DNA from: Pseudomonas sp. MMS21 TM103
GTDB taxonomy: Bacteria > Pseudomonadota > Gammaproteobacteria > Pseudomonadales > Pseudomonadaceae
Length of the DNA stretch: 64,000 nucleotides
Assembly (NCBI RefSeq): GCF_022132145.1
Contig: NZ_JAJISP010000005.1
Span: forward strand, 352,523 to 416,522
Reading direction: 5' to 3'
Made by a program: the position numbers and the translations under genes. Below the pieces are notes generated by a model. That model saw only the letters and a list, made by a program, of their open reading frames with translations. It ran no database searches and had not been told where the DNA came from. Shown here one piece after another: positions 51,622 to 59,936 of this stretch (within the stretch, counting starts at the first letter, position 1; each line of letters begins with the position of its first letter).

Positions 51622-52506
51622 CTACAGCGGGGTCTCAGGCGTTTCATCCGCTTCGGCCACCCGGGCCAACGCTACGCTGACCCGTCGATTTTTCGCGCGA
51701 TTGGCTTCACTGTTATTCGGCACCAGGGGGTAACGCTCGCCATGAAAGCGCAAGGTGATCTGCTCGGGCGACACGCCATTGGCTTGCAGGTACTCCATCA
51801 CCGCCAGGGCACGACGCCGCGACAGGTCGCGATTGGTCAGGCGATTACCGCTGTTATCGGCATGGCCATCGAGCTGGATACGATTGACGCTGGGGTCGGC
51901 CTTGAGATAGCTCAGAATGACGTCCAGCTCGGCCTTGGCCTGCGGCGCCAAGTCCACGCCGCCACCTGGGAAACCGACACGGGATTGGCGGATCTGTTCG
52001 AAATTGACCGGTAGCAGCTTGGCCGTACAGGCCAGGTAATCGTTGTAGGCCTTGCGAAACCTGACCGGCAGCAAGCGCACTTCAAGGCTATCGCCCGCAT
52101 GCCGGCTGCGATGGCGGATCAATGGGCTACGCCCCTCCAGCAAGCCGCTGAGCAGACGACTGGCCTGTTCCTGAGTGCTGCTGAAAGGCACCTCCCCGTC
52201 GCCAACCCTGACCGCCCCCAGGTTGATATCGCCACGCCCCGGCTGCCAAGGGGCGGCGGCCGCCAGCAGCGTTGCCGAGCCGGCGCCCAGCCAGCGCTCA
52301 GGTACCTGCAGATTAAAGGTCGCCTGCTCGCCAGCCCGGCGCACGAAGATCCCTGCACCGAAGTCGGTGATCGGCTGGCTCAGGCGGCACTCGAACTGGT
52401 CACCGGCAACCGCCCACTCGACCTTTTCCAGGCGGGTCTGGAAGGTGATGGCTAGCGCTGGCTGGCTGGCCAGCAGGCACAATAGGACGAGAGAGGACGA
52501 GCGCAC
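51622..52506 (-). CDS. motY: Flagellar T-ring protein MotY (sodium-type motor)
   Basis: 294 residues. A signal peptide (1-19, LVLLCLLASQPALA) precedes an N-terminal MotY domain (about 20-150, ITFQTRLEKVEWAVAGDQFECRLSQPI). The C-terminal OmpA-like domain (about 180-285) includes LDGHADNSGN, NRDLSRRRA and NRRVSVAL. MotY forms the T-ring that helps the stator assemble around the polar flagellar motor. The start is GTG at 52506 with GGAG upstream. It is divergent from pyrC. The argG-motY-pyrC-rnt order is typical of Pseudomonas. Confidence 0.9.
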   Translation of the reverse strand: MRSSSLVLLCLLASQPALAITFQTRLEKVEWAVAGDQFECRLSQPITDFGAGIFVRRAGEQATFNLQVPERWLGAGSATLLAAAAPWQPGRGDINLGAVRVGDGEVPFSSTQEQASRLLSGLLEGRSPLIRHRSRHAGDSLEVRLLPVRFRKAYNDYLACTAKLLPVNFEQIRQSRVGFPGGGVDLAPQAKAELDVILSYLKADPSVNRIQLDGHADNSGNRLTNRDLSRRRALAVMEYLQANGVSPEQITLRFHGERYPLVPNNSEANRAKNRRVSVALARVAEADETPETPL

Positions 52507-52745
52507 GGAAGACTCCAGGAAATACCACGTACCCCCTGACTATCGGTGCCATCGGGCAAAACTTGAGCAGCCGATTGCGCCGGCAGGCGCAAGCAAACCA
52601 CTGCGGATGTCTTGATTCAGGGTTAAGCAGCTACTGCGCCCGGTTTTCACCACCACAGCCCATTGCACAGAGGCCGCTTTCGGCGTGCCCTGACTGGGCT
52701 TTTCCGGTAGCATTCCCTGCACGTTTTGCCCGCCTGGAAACATCC

Positions 52746-53792
52746 ATGACCGACCGCCTCACTTTGCTGCGTCCCGACGACTGGCATATTCACCTGCGCG
52801 ATGGCGCCGTGCTGGCGCACACTGTTGCCGACGCCGCCCGGACCTTCGCCCGCGCCATCATCATGCCCAATCTGGTGCCGCCGGTACGCAATGCCAGCGA
52901 GGCCGATGCCTACCGCCAGCGGATTCTTGCCGCACGCCCGGCAGGCAGTCGTTTCGAGCCGCTGATGGTGCTTTACCTCACCGACCTGAGCAGCCCGGCC
53001 GATGTGCGCGCCGCCAAGGCCTCGGGCTTTGTGCATGCGGCCAAACTCTACCCGGCCGGCGCCACCACCAACTCCGATTCCGGCGTAACCAGCATCGACA
53101 AGATCTTCCCGACCCTGGAAGCCATGGCCGAAGTCGGCCTGCCGCTGTTGGTACACGGCGAAGTGACGCGCAGCGAGATCGATGTCTTCGATCGCGAGAA
53201 GTTCTTTATCGACGAACAACTGAGCCGGGTGGTCGAGCGCTTCCCGACCCTCAAGGTGGTATTCGAACACATCACCACCCGCGATGCGGTCGAATTCGTC
53301 AACGCGGCCTCGGCCAACGTCGGTGCCACCATCACCGCCCATCACCTGCTGTACAACCGCAACCACATGCTGGTTGGCGGAATCCGCCCGCACTTCTACT
53401 GCCTGCCGATTCTCAAGCGCAACGTGCACCAGGAAGCCTTGCTCGACGCCGCCACCAGCGGTAGCCCGAAGTTCTTCCTCGGCACCGACTCGGCGCCACA
53501 TGCCCGGCACGCCAAGGAAGCCGCCTGCGGTTGCGCCGGCTGCTACAGCGCCTATGCCGCCATCGAGCTGTATGCCGAAGCGTTCGAGCAGCGCAATGCC
53601 CTGGACAAGCTCGAAGCCTTCGCCAGCCAGCATGGTCCCGACTTCTATGGCCTGCCGCGCAACAGCGACACTATCACCCTGGTTCGTCAGGACTGGGTCG
53701 TACCTGGCGAATTGCCACTGGGCGAACAAACCGTAATCCCGCTGCGCGCTGGTGAAACACTGCGCTGGCGCCTGCTGGAGGACAACGCGTGA
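52746..53792 (+). CDS. pyrC: Dihydroorotase
   Basis: 348 residues, class II type. It closes carbamoylaspartate to dihydroorotate in pyrimidine synthesis. Zinc ligands are visible: HxH in DDWHIHLRDG (about 13-20), carboxylated Lys in AAKLYPAGATTNSDSG (about 98), His in LLVHGEV and FEHITTRDAV, and the catalytic Asp in LGTDSAPHARH. I chose the start at 52746. The stop overlaps the rnt start. Confidence 0.96.
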   Translation: MTDRLTLLRPDDWHIHLRDGAVLAHTVADAARTFARAIIMPNLVPPVRNASEADAYRQRILAARPAGSRFEPLMVLYLTDLSSPADVRAAKASGFVHAAKLYPAGATTNSDSGVTSIDKIFPTLEAMAEVGLPLLVHGEVTRSEIDVFDREKFFIDEQLSRVVERFPTLKVVFEHITTRDAVEFVNAASANVGATITAHHLLYNRNHMLVGGIRPHFYCLPILKRNVHQEALLDAATSGSPKFFLGTDSAPHARHAKEAACGCAGCYSAYAAIELYAEAFEQRNALDKLEAFASQHGPDFYGLPRNSDTITLVRQDWVVPGELPLGEQTVIPLRAGETLRWRLLEDNA

Positions 53793-54466
53793 GCGGCGAA
53801 CATTTCGACACCGAACTGGATCACCCGAATACTGGCAGCGGCTCGCGGCATCCGATGGCGGAACGCTTTCGCGGCTATCTGCCGGTCGTCGTGGACGTGG
53901 AGACCGGCGGCTTCAATTGCGCCACCGATGCCCTGCTGGAAATCGCCGCCACCACCATCGGCATGGATGAAAGCGGCTTCCTCTACCCCGAGCACACCCT
54001 GTTTTTCCGCGTCGAGCCCTTCGCCGGCGCCAATATCGAGCAGGCAGCCCTGGACTTCACCGGGATCAAGCTCGATCACCCGCTGCGCATGGCCGTCAGC
54101 GAAGAACACGCGCTGACCGAGATCTTCCGCAGCCTGCGCAAGTCGCTGAAAGCCAACGGCTGCAAACGAGCGATCCTGGTGGGGCATAACAGCAGCTTCG
54201 ACCTCGGCTTCCTCAATGCCGCCGTCACGCGCTGCGACATGAAGCGCAACCCCTTCCACCCCTTCTCGAGCTTCGACACCGCCACCCTCGCCGGCCTCGC
54301 CTACGGCCAGACCGTACTGGCCAAAGCCTGCCAGGCTGCCGATATCGACTTCGATGGCCGTGAAGCTCACTCGGCACGCTATGACACGGAAAAAACCGCC
54401 GAGCTGTTCTGCGGCATCGTCAACCGTTGGAAGGAAATGGGTGGCTGGCACGACTTCGACGACTGA
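53789..54466 (+). CDS. rnt: Ribonuclease T
   Basis: 225 residues of the DEDD exonuclease family. It trims 3' ends of tRNA and other stable RNAs. Exo I is VVVDVETGGFN (Asp-x-Glu, about 31-33), Exo II is LVGHNSSFDLGFL (about 130), and Exo III is SARYDTEKTAELF (His and Asp). The start is GTG overlapping the pyrC stop by four bases, so translation is likely coupled. Confidence 0.95.
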   Translation: MSGEHFDTELDHPNTGSGSRHPMAERFRGYLPVVVDVETGGFNCATDALLEIAATTIGMDESGFLYPEHTLFFRVEPFAGANIEQAALDFTGIKLDHPLRMAVSEEHALTEIFRSLRKSLKANGCKRAILVGHNSSFDLGFLNAAVTRCDMKRNPFHPFSSFDTATLAGLAYGQTVLAKACQAADIDFDGREAHSARYDTEKTAELFCGIVNRWKEMGGWHDFDD

Positions 54467-54518
54467 CGCCTGCTTGCATCTGCAGGACCACAGCCAGCTG
54501 GTTCCTAAAGATCCCACC

Positions 54519-54553
54519 CACAAAAAAACCGGCCGCGAGCCGGTTTTTTTGTG
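54519..54553. terminator. Bidirectional terminator
   Basis: Perfect arms cacaaaaaaaccggc / gccggtttttttgtg around cgcga, between convergent rnt and the peroxiredoxin gene. Confidence 0.93.
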
Positions 54554-54567
54554 CGCCGCAGAATACC

Positions 54568-55170
54568 TTACAGGCTGGCGGCGTTCTCGGTCAGGTACTT
54601 GGCTACGCCTTCCGGCGAGGCGACCATGCCTTTGTCGCCTTTGATCCAGTTGGCCGGGCACACTTCGCCATGCTCTTCGGTGAACTGCAGGGCATCGACC
54701 AGACGCAACAACTCATCCATGTTGCGGCCCAGCGGCAGGTCATTGACGATCTGCGACCGCACAACGCCATTCAAGTCGATCAGGAACGCGCCGCGGAAGG
54801 CCACGCCGTCTTCGGACTCGACGTCGTAGGCCTTGCAGATTTCGTGATTGATGTCGGCCGCCAGGGTGTACTTGACCGGGCCAATGCCGCCCTTTTCTAC
54901 CGGGGTGTTGCGCCAGGCATTGTGGGTGAAGTGCGAGTCGATCGACACGCCAATTACTTCGACGTTACGTTCCTGGAACTCGGGAATGCGGCGATCCAAA
55001 GCGATAAGTTCGGATGGGCAAACGAAGGTGAAATCCAGTGGATAGAAGAACACCAGGCCGTATTTACCCTTGATCGCCGAGGACAGGCTGAAACTATCGA
55101 CGATTTCGCCATTGCCCAGTACTGCAGCAACATCAAAATCAGGGGCTTTCTTACCGACGAGTACGCTCAT
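54568..55170 (-). CDS. Peroxiredoxin (AhpC/TSA, typical 2-Cys)
   Basis: 200 residues. The peroxidatic Cys is in YPLDFTFVCPSE (about residue 50), and the resolving Cys is in EEHGEVCPANW (about 170), as in typical 2-Cys enzymes. It reduces H2O2 and alkyl peroxides with thioredoxin or AhpF-type donors. I chose the start at 55170, which gives the normal MSVLVGKKAPDF opening. It is next to the bfd/bfr iron genes, divergent from bfd. Confidence 0.94.
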   Translation of the reverse strand: MSVLVGKKAPDFDVAAVLGNGEIVDSFSLSSAIKGKYGLVFFYPLDFTFVCPSELIALDRRIPEFQERNVEVIGVSIDSHFTHNAWRNTPVEKGGIGPVKYTLAADINHEICKAYDVESEDGVAFRGAFLIDLNGVVRSQIVNDLPLGRNMDELLRLVDALQFTEEHGEVCPANWIKGDKGMVASPEGVAKYLTENAASL

Positions 55171-55396
55171 TGAATATCTCCTTGAGTCATGGATCGGGTG
55201 CGAGCCGAATTCACCTTGAAGCCGCCTGACGACCGCATGATGACAACGCCCGCACCTGCGGGGCCGGCCATCATACACGTCGATTTTCAGCCTCGCCCAG
55301 CGCTTTTCTGAGCGGAGGCCCTGGCCGCTTTCCGGGCCTCTCCTCCACCGCTGGCCTGCTGCACCCGACATCGATCGTCAGCCTTGGACAAGAGCT

Positions 55397-55425
55397 TTGA
55401 CAAGCATTCTCATTAGCATTAGTAT
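55397..55425 (+). promoter_or_regulatory. Sigma-70 promoter of bfd
   Basis: TTGACA (55397-55402), a 17-base spacer and TAGTAT (55420-55425). The -35 box is a perfect match. It lies about 41 bases upstream of the bfd ATG and overlaps the Fur box below. Confidence 0.75.
55399..55417. promoter_or_regulatory. Candidate Fur box in the bfd promoter
   Basis: The reverse complement reads GCTAATGAGAATGCTTGTC, which matches 15 of 19 positions of GATAATGATAATCATTATC (counting the common G variant at position 9). It spans the -35/-10 spacer, so Fur would block transcription under iron sufficiency, consistent with Bfd releasing iron when it is scarce. Confidence 0.75.
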
Positions 55426-55465
55426 CGAACGCAACCAACCACTGCCCTGCGACGAGTCTTATCCC

Positions 55466-55684
55466 ATGTATGTCTGTCTCTGCGAAGGTGTCACCGACCA
55501 TCAAATCCGCGACGCAATCTTTGAAGGTTGCTGCAGCTACCGTGATGTGCGCACGACCCTCGGCGTTGCCAGTCAATGCGGTAAATGTGCCTGCCTGGCC
55601 AAGCAAGTGGTTCGCGAAACCCTCAGCGAAGTGCAAAGCAGTCAGGCGGCCTTGGCCTGTACAGCGAATTTTGTCGCCGCCTAG
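55466..55684 (+). CDS. bfd: Bacterioferritin-associated ferredoxin
   Basis: 72 residues with the 2Fe-2S Bfd motif: Cys4 and Cys6 in YVCLCEG, and Cys38 and Cys41 in SQCGKCACL. Bfd passes electrons to bacterioferritin so that stored iron is released. The ATG at 55466 is 41 bases after a promoter overlapped by a Fur box. A terminator separates it from bfr, so the two are not one transcript unit by default. Confidence 0.95.
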   Translation: MYVCLCEGVTDHQIRDAIFEGCCSYRDVRTTLGVASQCGKCACLAKQVVRETLSEVQSSQAALACTANFVAA

Positions 55685-55700
55685 GTACTCGATGTAAAAC

Positions 55701-55726
55701 AACCGGGCCACGTGCCCGGTTTTTTA
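55701..55726 (+). terminator. Rho-independent terminator of bfd
   Basis: Arms aaccgggc / gcccggtt around a five-base loop followed by a T run, 16 bases after the bfd stop. Confidence 0.88.
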
Positions 55727-55879
55727 TACCCGAAATTCAAGAGCTTAGGCCTTGGGCAGGGAGGACATTAGTCCTTATTGATAGTTATTTATGTTTAGAT
55801 TTCAGATACTTAGATTTGACAGACGCTATTGCCCGGCCCAAGATTTCCTATCAACTTTCCCAGCAAGGCAGCTCAGACC

Positions 55880-56350
55880 ATGAAAGGCGACAAGAAAGTC
55901 ATCCAGCATCTGAACAAGGTCCTCGGTAACGAGTTGGTCGCCATCAACCAATACTTCCTGCACGCGCGCATGTATGAAGACTGGGGCCTGAAGAAACTCG
56001 GCGAACACGAGTACCACGAGTCCATCGACGAGATGAAGCATGCGGACAAGCTGATCAAGCGCATCCTCTTCCTCGAAGGCCTGCCGAACGTGCAGGATCT
56101 CGGCAAACTGCTGATCGGTGAAAACACCAAGGAAATGCTCGAGTGCGACCTGAAGATCGAGCACAAGGCGCATATCGACCTGAAGGCGGCGATTGCCTAT
56201 TGCGAAAGCATCGGCGACTACGCCAGTCGCGATCTGCTGAAAGAGATCCTCTGCTCGGAAGAAGAACACATCGACTGGCTGGAAACCCAACTGAGCCTGC
56301 TCGACGCCGTCGGTTTGCAGAACTACCTGCAGTCGCAGATGAACGACTGA
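55880..56350 (+). CDS. bfr: Bacterioferritin (BfrB type)
   Basis: 156 residues, normal length. The ferroxidase ligands Glu18, Glu51, His54 and (near 94, 127, 130) the further Glu/His residues are present, and the haem-ligand Met52 is in DEMKHADKL. It forms a 24-subunit haem-containing iron store in the cytoplasm, emptied through Bfd. It is preceded by a TCAATTT/AAAGG-type leader about 150 bases after the bfd terminator, so it likely has its own promoter. Confidence 0.96.
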   Translation: MKGDKKVIQHLNKVLGNELVAINQYFLHARMYEDWGLKKLGEHEYHESIDEMKHADKLIKRILFLEGLPNVQDLGKLLIGENTKEMLECDLKIEHKAHIDLKAAIAYCESIGDYASRDLLKEILCSEEEHIDWLETQLSLLDAVGLQNYLQSQMND

Positions 56351-56370
56351 TCGCCTATTGCGCGAGATCA

Positions 56371-56397
56371 ACGGGAGCCTAGAGGCTCCCGTTTTTG
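56371..56397 (+). terminator. Rho-independent terminator of bfr
   Basis: Arms acgggagcc / ggctcccgt around taga, then a gtttttg T run, 20 bases after the bfr stop. Confidence 0.85.
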
Positions 56398-56428
56398 TTT
56401 GCCCTGTCACGGCCAGGCATTCAGGCAC

Positions 56429-56459
56429 AAAAAACCCCGCAATCGCGGGGCTTTTTTTG
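56429..56459 (-). terminator. Rho-independent terminator of grxD
   Basis: Stem ccccgc / gcgggg with loop aatc, flanked by A and T runs so it can act on both strands; 13 bases past the grxD stop. Confidence 0.88.
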
Positions 56460-56472
56460 CCGCAAAACCGAC

Positions 56473-56799
56473 TCAGGCGTCGGTTTTCTGCATGGCGCTC
56501 TTGATCAGGGTCTGCAGCTCACCCTTCTCGAACATCTCGGCGACGATGTCGCTGCCACCAACCAGTTCGCCGCCAACCCAGAGCTGCGGGAAGGTCGGCC
56601 AGTTGGCGTACTTCGGCAGATTGGCGCGGATTTCCGGGTTCTGCAGGATGTCGACATAGGCGAATTTCTCGCCACAAGCCATTACCGCCTGCGCAGCTTT
56701 GGAGGAAAAACCGCACTGCGGCGCGTTCGGCGAGCCTTTCATGTACAGCAGAACGGTATTGTTGGCGATCTGCTCTTTGATGGTTTCGATGATATCCAT
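56473..56799 (-). CDS. grxD: Monothiol CGFS glutaredoxin
   Basis: 108 residues. The CGFS active site lies at residues 29-32, and WPTFPQLWVGGELVGGSDIV (about 68-87) is the glutathione-binding region. CGFS glutaredoxins carry a 2Fe-2S cluster between subunits and deliver clusters to targets. I chose the start at 56799. It sits with bfd/bfr and a peroxiredoxin in an iron and redox group. Confidence 0.95.
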   Translation of the reverse strand: MDIIETIKEQIANNTVLLYMKGSPNAPQCGFSSKAAQAVMACGEKFAYVDILQNPEIRANLPKYANWPTFPQLWVGGELVGGSDIVAEMFEKGELQTLIKSAMQKTDA

Positions 56800-56917
56800 G
56801 GGGCACCTCAGGTCTAAACTTCCCGACTCACGGGTCGGCACGGTGGCGGCATTGTAGCGAAAAGCCGAGCGCAATGCTCGGCCTTGGCTCAACCGACTCC
56901 GCCGAGTGGCTACGGAG

Positions 56918-59026
56918 TCAGGCGGCACAGACCTCGACCGGCACGCCATTGAGCGCAGCATTGCCGGACAAGGCATCGAGCTGGCGCTCATCGGTCAGGT
57001 CGTTGGCGCTGGCACCGGGTTGCGCGCTGGCTATGGTCAATTGTACGCCGGGACGTGCATGACCCCAACCGTGGGGCAGACTGACCACACCGGGCATCAT
57101 CTCGTCGCTGGCGGCGACCTCCACGTCGATGGCGCCGACCCGCGAACGCACGCTGACCAACTGGCCGTCGGCCAAGCCGCGCTGGTGCAGATCCGCCGGA
57201 TTCATCAACAGTTGATGGCGCGGCTTGCCTTTCACCAGGCGGTGGTAATTGTGCATCCAGGAGTTGTTGCTGCGCACATGGCGACGGCCGATCAGCAGCA
57301 GCTGGTCGGCCTCGGGTAGCGGCTGCGCAGCGAAGCGCGGCAGATCGCTCAAGAGCAAGGCCGGTGCGGCCTGGACTTGCTGGTCCGGGGTGCGCAAGCG
57401 TGCCGCCAGGCTGGGCTTGAGCGCCCCCAGGTCGATACCGTGTGGATAGTCCAGCAGCGTGGCCAGGGACAGCTGATGCTCGGACTTATCGCCATAGCGG
57501 CCCGCACGCAGCCCCATGTCGATAATTTTCGCCGGTTCCATGGTCGGCTTCAGCTCGACGCCGAGCTTGCCGGCGAAGGCCCTGGCCAGGCCGACGAAGA
57601 TTTCCCAGTCGTGCAGGGTACCGGCCGGCTTTTCCAGCACCGGCAGGTTGAAACGGGCGACGTTGCGCACGGCGAAGCTGTTGAAGGTCATGTCGTAGTG
57701 ATCATGCTCCAGCGGTCCGGTGGGTGGCAGGATCAGGTCGGCGTAGCGGGTGGTTTCGTTGATATAGGTGTCGATGCTGAGCATGAACTCCAGGCCGTCC
57801 AGCGCCTGTTCCAGCTGGCGGCCGTTGGGGGTCGAGAGCACCGGGTTGCCGGCGACCGTGACCAGGGCACGGATCTGCCCCTCGCCCGGGGTCAGCATTT
57901 CTTCGGCCAGGGCCGCGACCGGCAGTTCGCCGCTATATTCCGGCAACCCGGAAACGCGGCTGCGCCAGCGGTCGAAGCGGGTGCCGGAACTGCCGGTGGT
58001 CAGGTCGATGGCAGCCTCGGTGCACAGCGCCCCGCCCTCGCGGTCGAGGTTGCCGGTGACCAGATTGATCAACTGGATCAGCCAATGGCACAGCGTGCCA
58101 AAGGCCTGGGTGGAAACGCCCATGCGGCCGTAGCACACCGCCTTGTCCGCCGCGGCGAAGTCGCGGGCCAACTGGCGAATGATGTCGGCCGGCACACCGC
58201 AACGCTCGCTCATGGCTTCGGCGGTGAAGCCGGCGATGGCTGCACGGGCCTCGTCCAGCCCGGTGACCGGCAGATGACTGGTACGCGTCAGGCCTTCCTC
58301 GAACAGGGTATTGAGCAGGCCGAACAGCAGCGCGGCATCCTCGCCCGGCCGCACGAACACATGCTGATCGGCAATCGCTGCGGTTTCACTGCGGCGCGGG
58401 TCGACCACCACGACTTTGCCGCCGCGCGCCTTGATCGCCTTCAGGCGTTTCTCCACATCGGGCACGGTCATGATGCTGCCGTTGGAGGCCAAAGGATTGC
58501 CGCCGAGGATCAGCATGAAGTCGGTGTGGTCGATATCGCAGATCGGCAGCAGGAAACCGTGGCCGTACATCTGCAAACTGACCAGGTGATGGGGCAGTTG
58601 ATCCACCGAGGTGGCGGAGAAGCGGCTGCGGGTCTTGAGCAGACCGAGGAAGTAGTTGCTGTGGGTCAACAACCCGTAGTTATGCACACTGGGATTGCCC
58701 TGATAGCTGGCCACGGCATTGGCACCATGGCGCGCCTGGATATCACTGAGACGCTCGGCAACCAGGGCAAAGGCCTCGTCCCATTCGATCGCCTGCCATT
58801 CGCTACCGACTCGGCGCATGGGGTGCCGCAAACGGTCGGGATCGTTCTGGATGTCCTGCAAGGCCACGGCTTTAGGGCAGACATGACCGCGACTGAAGCT
58901 GTCCTGGGCATCACCCTTGATCGAACGGATCTGCGTTGAGCCGTCAGCTTGGGTTTCGGTTTCGATGGTCAAGCCGCAGATGGCTTCGCACAGATGGCAC
59001 GCACGGTGATGGAGGGTCTTGGTCAT
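56918..59026 (-). CDS. Molybdopterin oxidoreductase (bis-MGD, 4Fe-4S)
   Basis: 702 residues. A 4Fe-4S binding motif Cys10-x2-Cys13-x3-Cys17-x32-Cys50 opens the protein. The bis-MGD domain follows, with a Mo-ligand region at about 134-143 that reads SRFSATSVDQ and has Ser/Thr where formate dehydrogenases have Cys or Sec. The C-terminal domain is the MGD-binding beta barrel (near 600, QPLPEADQLLLIGRRHVRSNNSWMHN). There is no Tat signal (MTKTLHHRAC), so it is probably cytoplasmic. The physiological substrate is unknown; formate is not supported. Confidence 0.9.
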   Translation of the reverse strand: MTKTLHHRACHLCEAICGLTIETETQADGSTQIRSIKGDAQDSFSRGHVCPKAVALQDIQNDPDRLRHPMRRVGSEWQAIEWDEAFALVAERLSDIQARHGANAVASYQGNPSVHNYGLLTHSNYFLGLLKTRSRFSATSVDQLPHHLVSLQMYGHGFLLPICDIDHTDFMLILGGNPLASNGSIMTVPDVEKRLKAIKARGGKVVVVDPRRSETAAIADQHVFVRPGEDAALLFGLLNTLFEEGLTRTSHLPVTGLDEARAAIAGFTAEAMSERCGVPADIIRQLARDFAAADKAVCYGRMGVSTQAFGTLCHWLIQLINLVTGNLDREGGALCTEAAIDLTTGSSGTRFDRWRSRVSGLPEYSGELPVAALAEEMLTPGEGQIRALVTVAGNPVLSTPNGRQLEQALDGLEFMLSIDTYINETTRYADLILPPTGPLEHDHYDMTFNSFAVRNVARFNLPVLEKPAGTLHDWEIFVGLARAFAGKLGVELKPTMEPAKIIDMGLRAGRYGDKSEHQLSLATLLDYPHGIDLGALKPSLAARLRTPDQQVQAAPALLLSDLPRFAAQPLPEADQLLLIGRRHVRSNNSWMHNYHRLVKGKPRHQLLMNPADLHQRGLADGQLVSVRSRVGAIDVEVAASDEMMPGVVSLPHGWGHARPGVQLTIASAQPGASANDLTDERQLDALSGNAALNGVPVEVCAA

Positions 59027-59122
59027 GGCCTAGCCTCATATTCTTGTTCAATACGACCGCAATGGTCGGCACGAATATGACTATGGCGACTGAGAGGGAA
59101 CTGCGCCAGCAGCGTTCATCTG

Positions 59123-59155
59123 ATGAATCGGCCGGCATCATGCCGACCGATTCAT
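59123..59155. repeat. Long imperfect inverted repeat
   Basis: Arms of about 15 bp (atgaatcgg/ccgattcat outside, cggcat/atgccg inside) with one mismatch. It lies 20 bases downstream of the pseudogene below, so it may be its former terminator. Confidence 0.5.
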
Positions 59156-59174
59156 AGGTGCGAACAACTAGTCC

Positions 59175-59605
59175 TTAGCGGATAGCGGTCACGGTGCCTT
59201 TCTTACCGGTCACTTTTACGTTGACGGTCTTGTAGACAAGGTAATCCTCAACGCTCACTTCGTAACGCGGTGCAACGATCAGATCGGCACCCGAGACATG
59301 ACGGCCTTGTAAGCAGCTGCGGATTTGGCGGAAGCAACCGGGTCGATACCCAGGGCGAAACCACCCTCGTCACCACCATAGGTCACGCCATCGGCGAACT
59401 GAGTGTCGCCACCCAGCTTGATCACATTGAACAGGATGTTCACCGACGATTAACCCGTGATGGTCTCGCCTAGTTTGACATCGGCCTTCAGGTTGGTAGT
59501 CACTTCACCATTGAGCTGCGCAGTCGGCTGACTGACGTTCTGGCTGGCACAACCAGTCAACAGGGCGACGGCAGAGAGCGTGGCGATAGTTAGGATGCGT
59601 TTCAT
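59175..59605 (-). pseudogene. Lipoprotein gene broken by a stop and a frameshift
   Basis: The start at 59605 encodes a lipoprotein signal (ILTIATLSAVALLTGC, Cys19). The frame ends at a TAA (59450-59452) after 51 residues. The same frame then continues as a plausible protein (SSVNILFNVIKLGGDTQFADG... ALGIDPVASAKSAAAYKAV), until about 59290-59298 where a one-base deletion moves the frame. The new frame reads SGADLIVAPRYEVSVEDY through to TAA at 59175. The whole is 431 bases, one short of a 143-residue gene. Either a real pseudogene or assembly errors. Confidence 0.75.
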
Positions 59606-59936
59606 GCAAGACTCCTGTGCATTACATTCCATGGATAACCCATTGCGGGGACACTGCATTGCCTCGAAAAGGCGCGGGCATCCCAGAAGCCATGCATCTG
59701 CCGGGCAAGCACAGATGCCAGAAATATGACCTCTCGCACAGCGAATGAGGTAAACGCTTACACGGCACCGGCTTATCCATGGCCGACAGGACAATTTGCG
59801 CCTGCTCGCCATTTCCTTATAAGATCGCGCCTTCCCCGTTTCGTCGCACTGTGCGGCTCCCAGCCGCAGGTTCTGCCGTTTCCACCGTTAAACCCGGCCC
59901 TTGAACCTGCGCCCAGCTGTCAAAAGGTAGTTAACC
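59606..59936. promoter_or_regulatory. argF upstream region
   Basis: 331 bases between the divergent pseudogene and argF. It must hold both promoters. Arginine-repressor sites are expected upstream of argF in Pseudomonas; a TGTCGC-like half-site may occur near 59843 (cgtcgcactg) but I would not rely on it. Confidence 0.3.
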
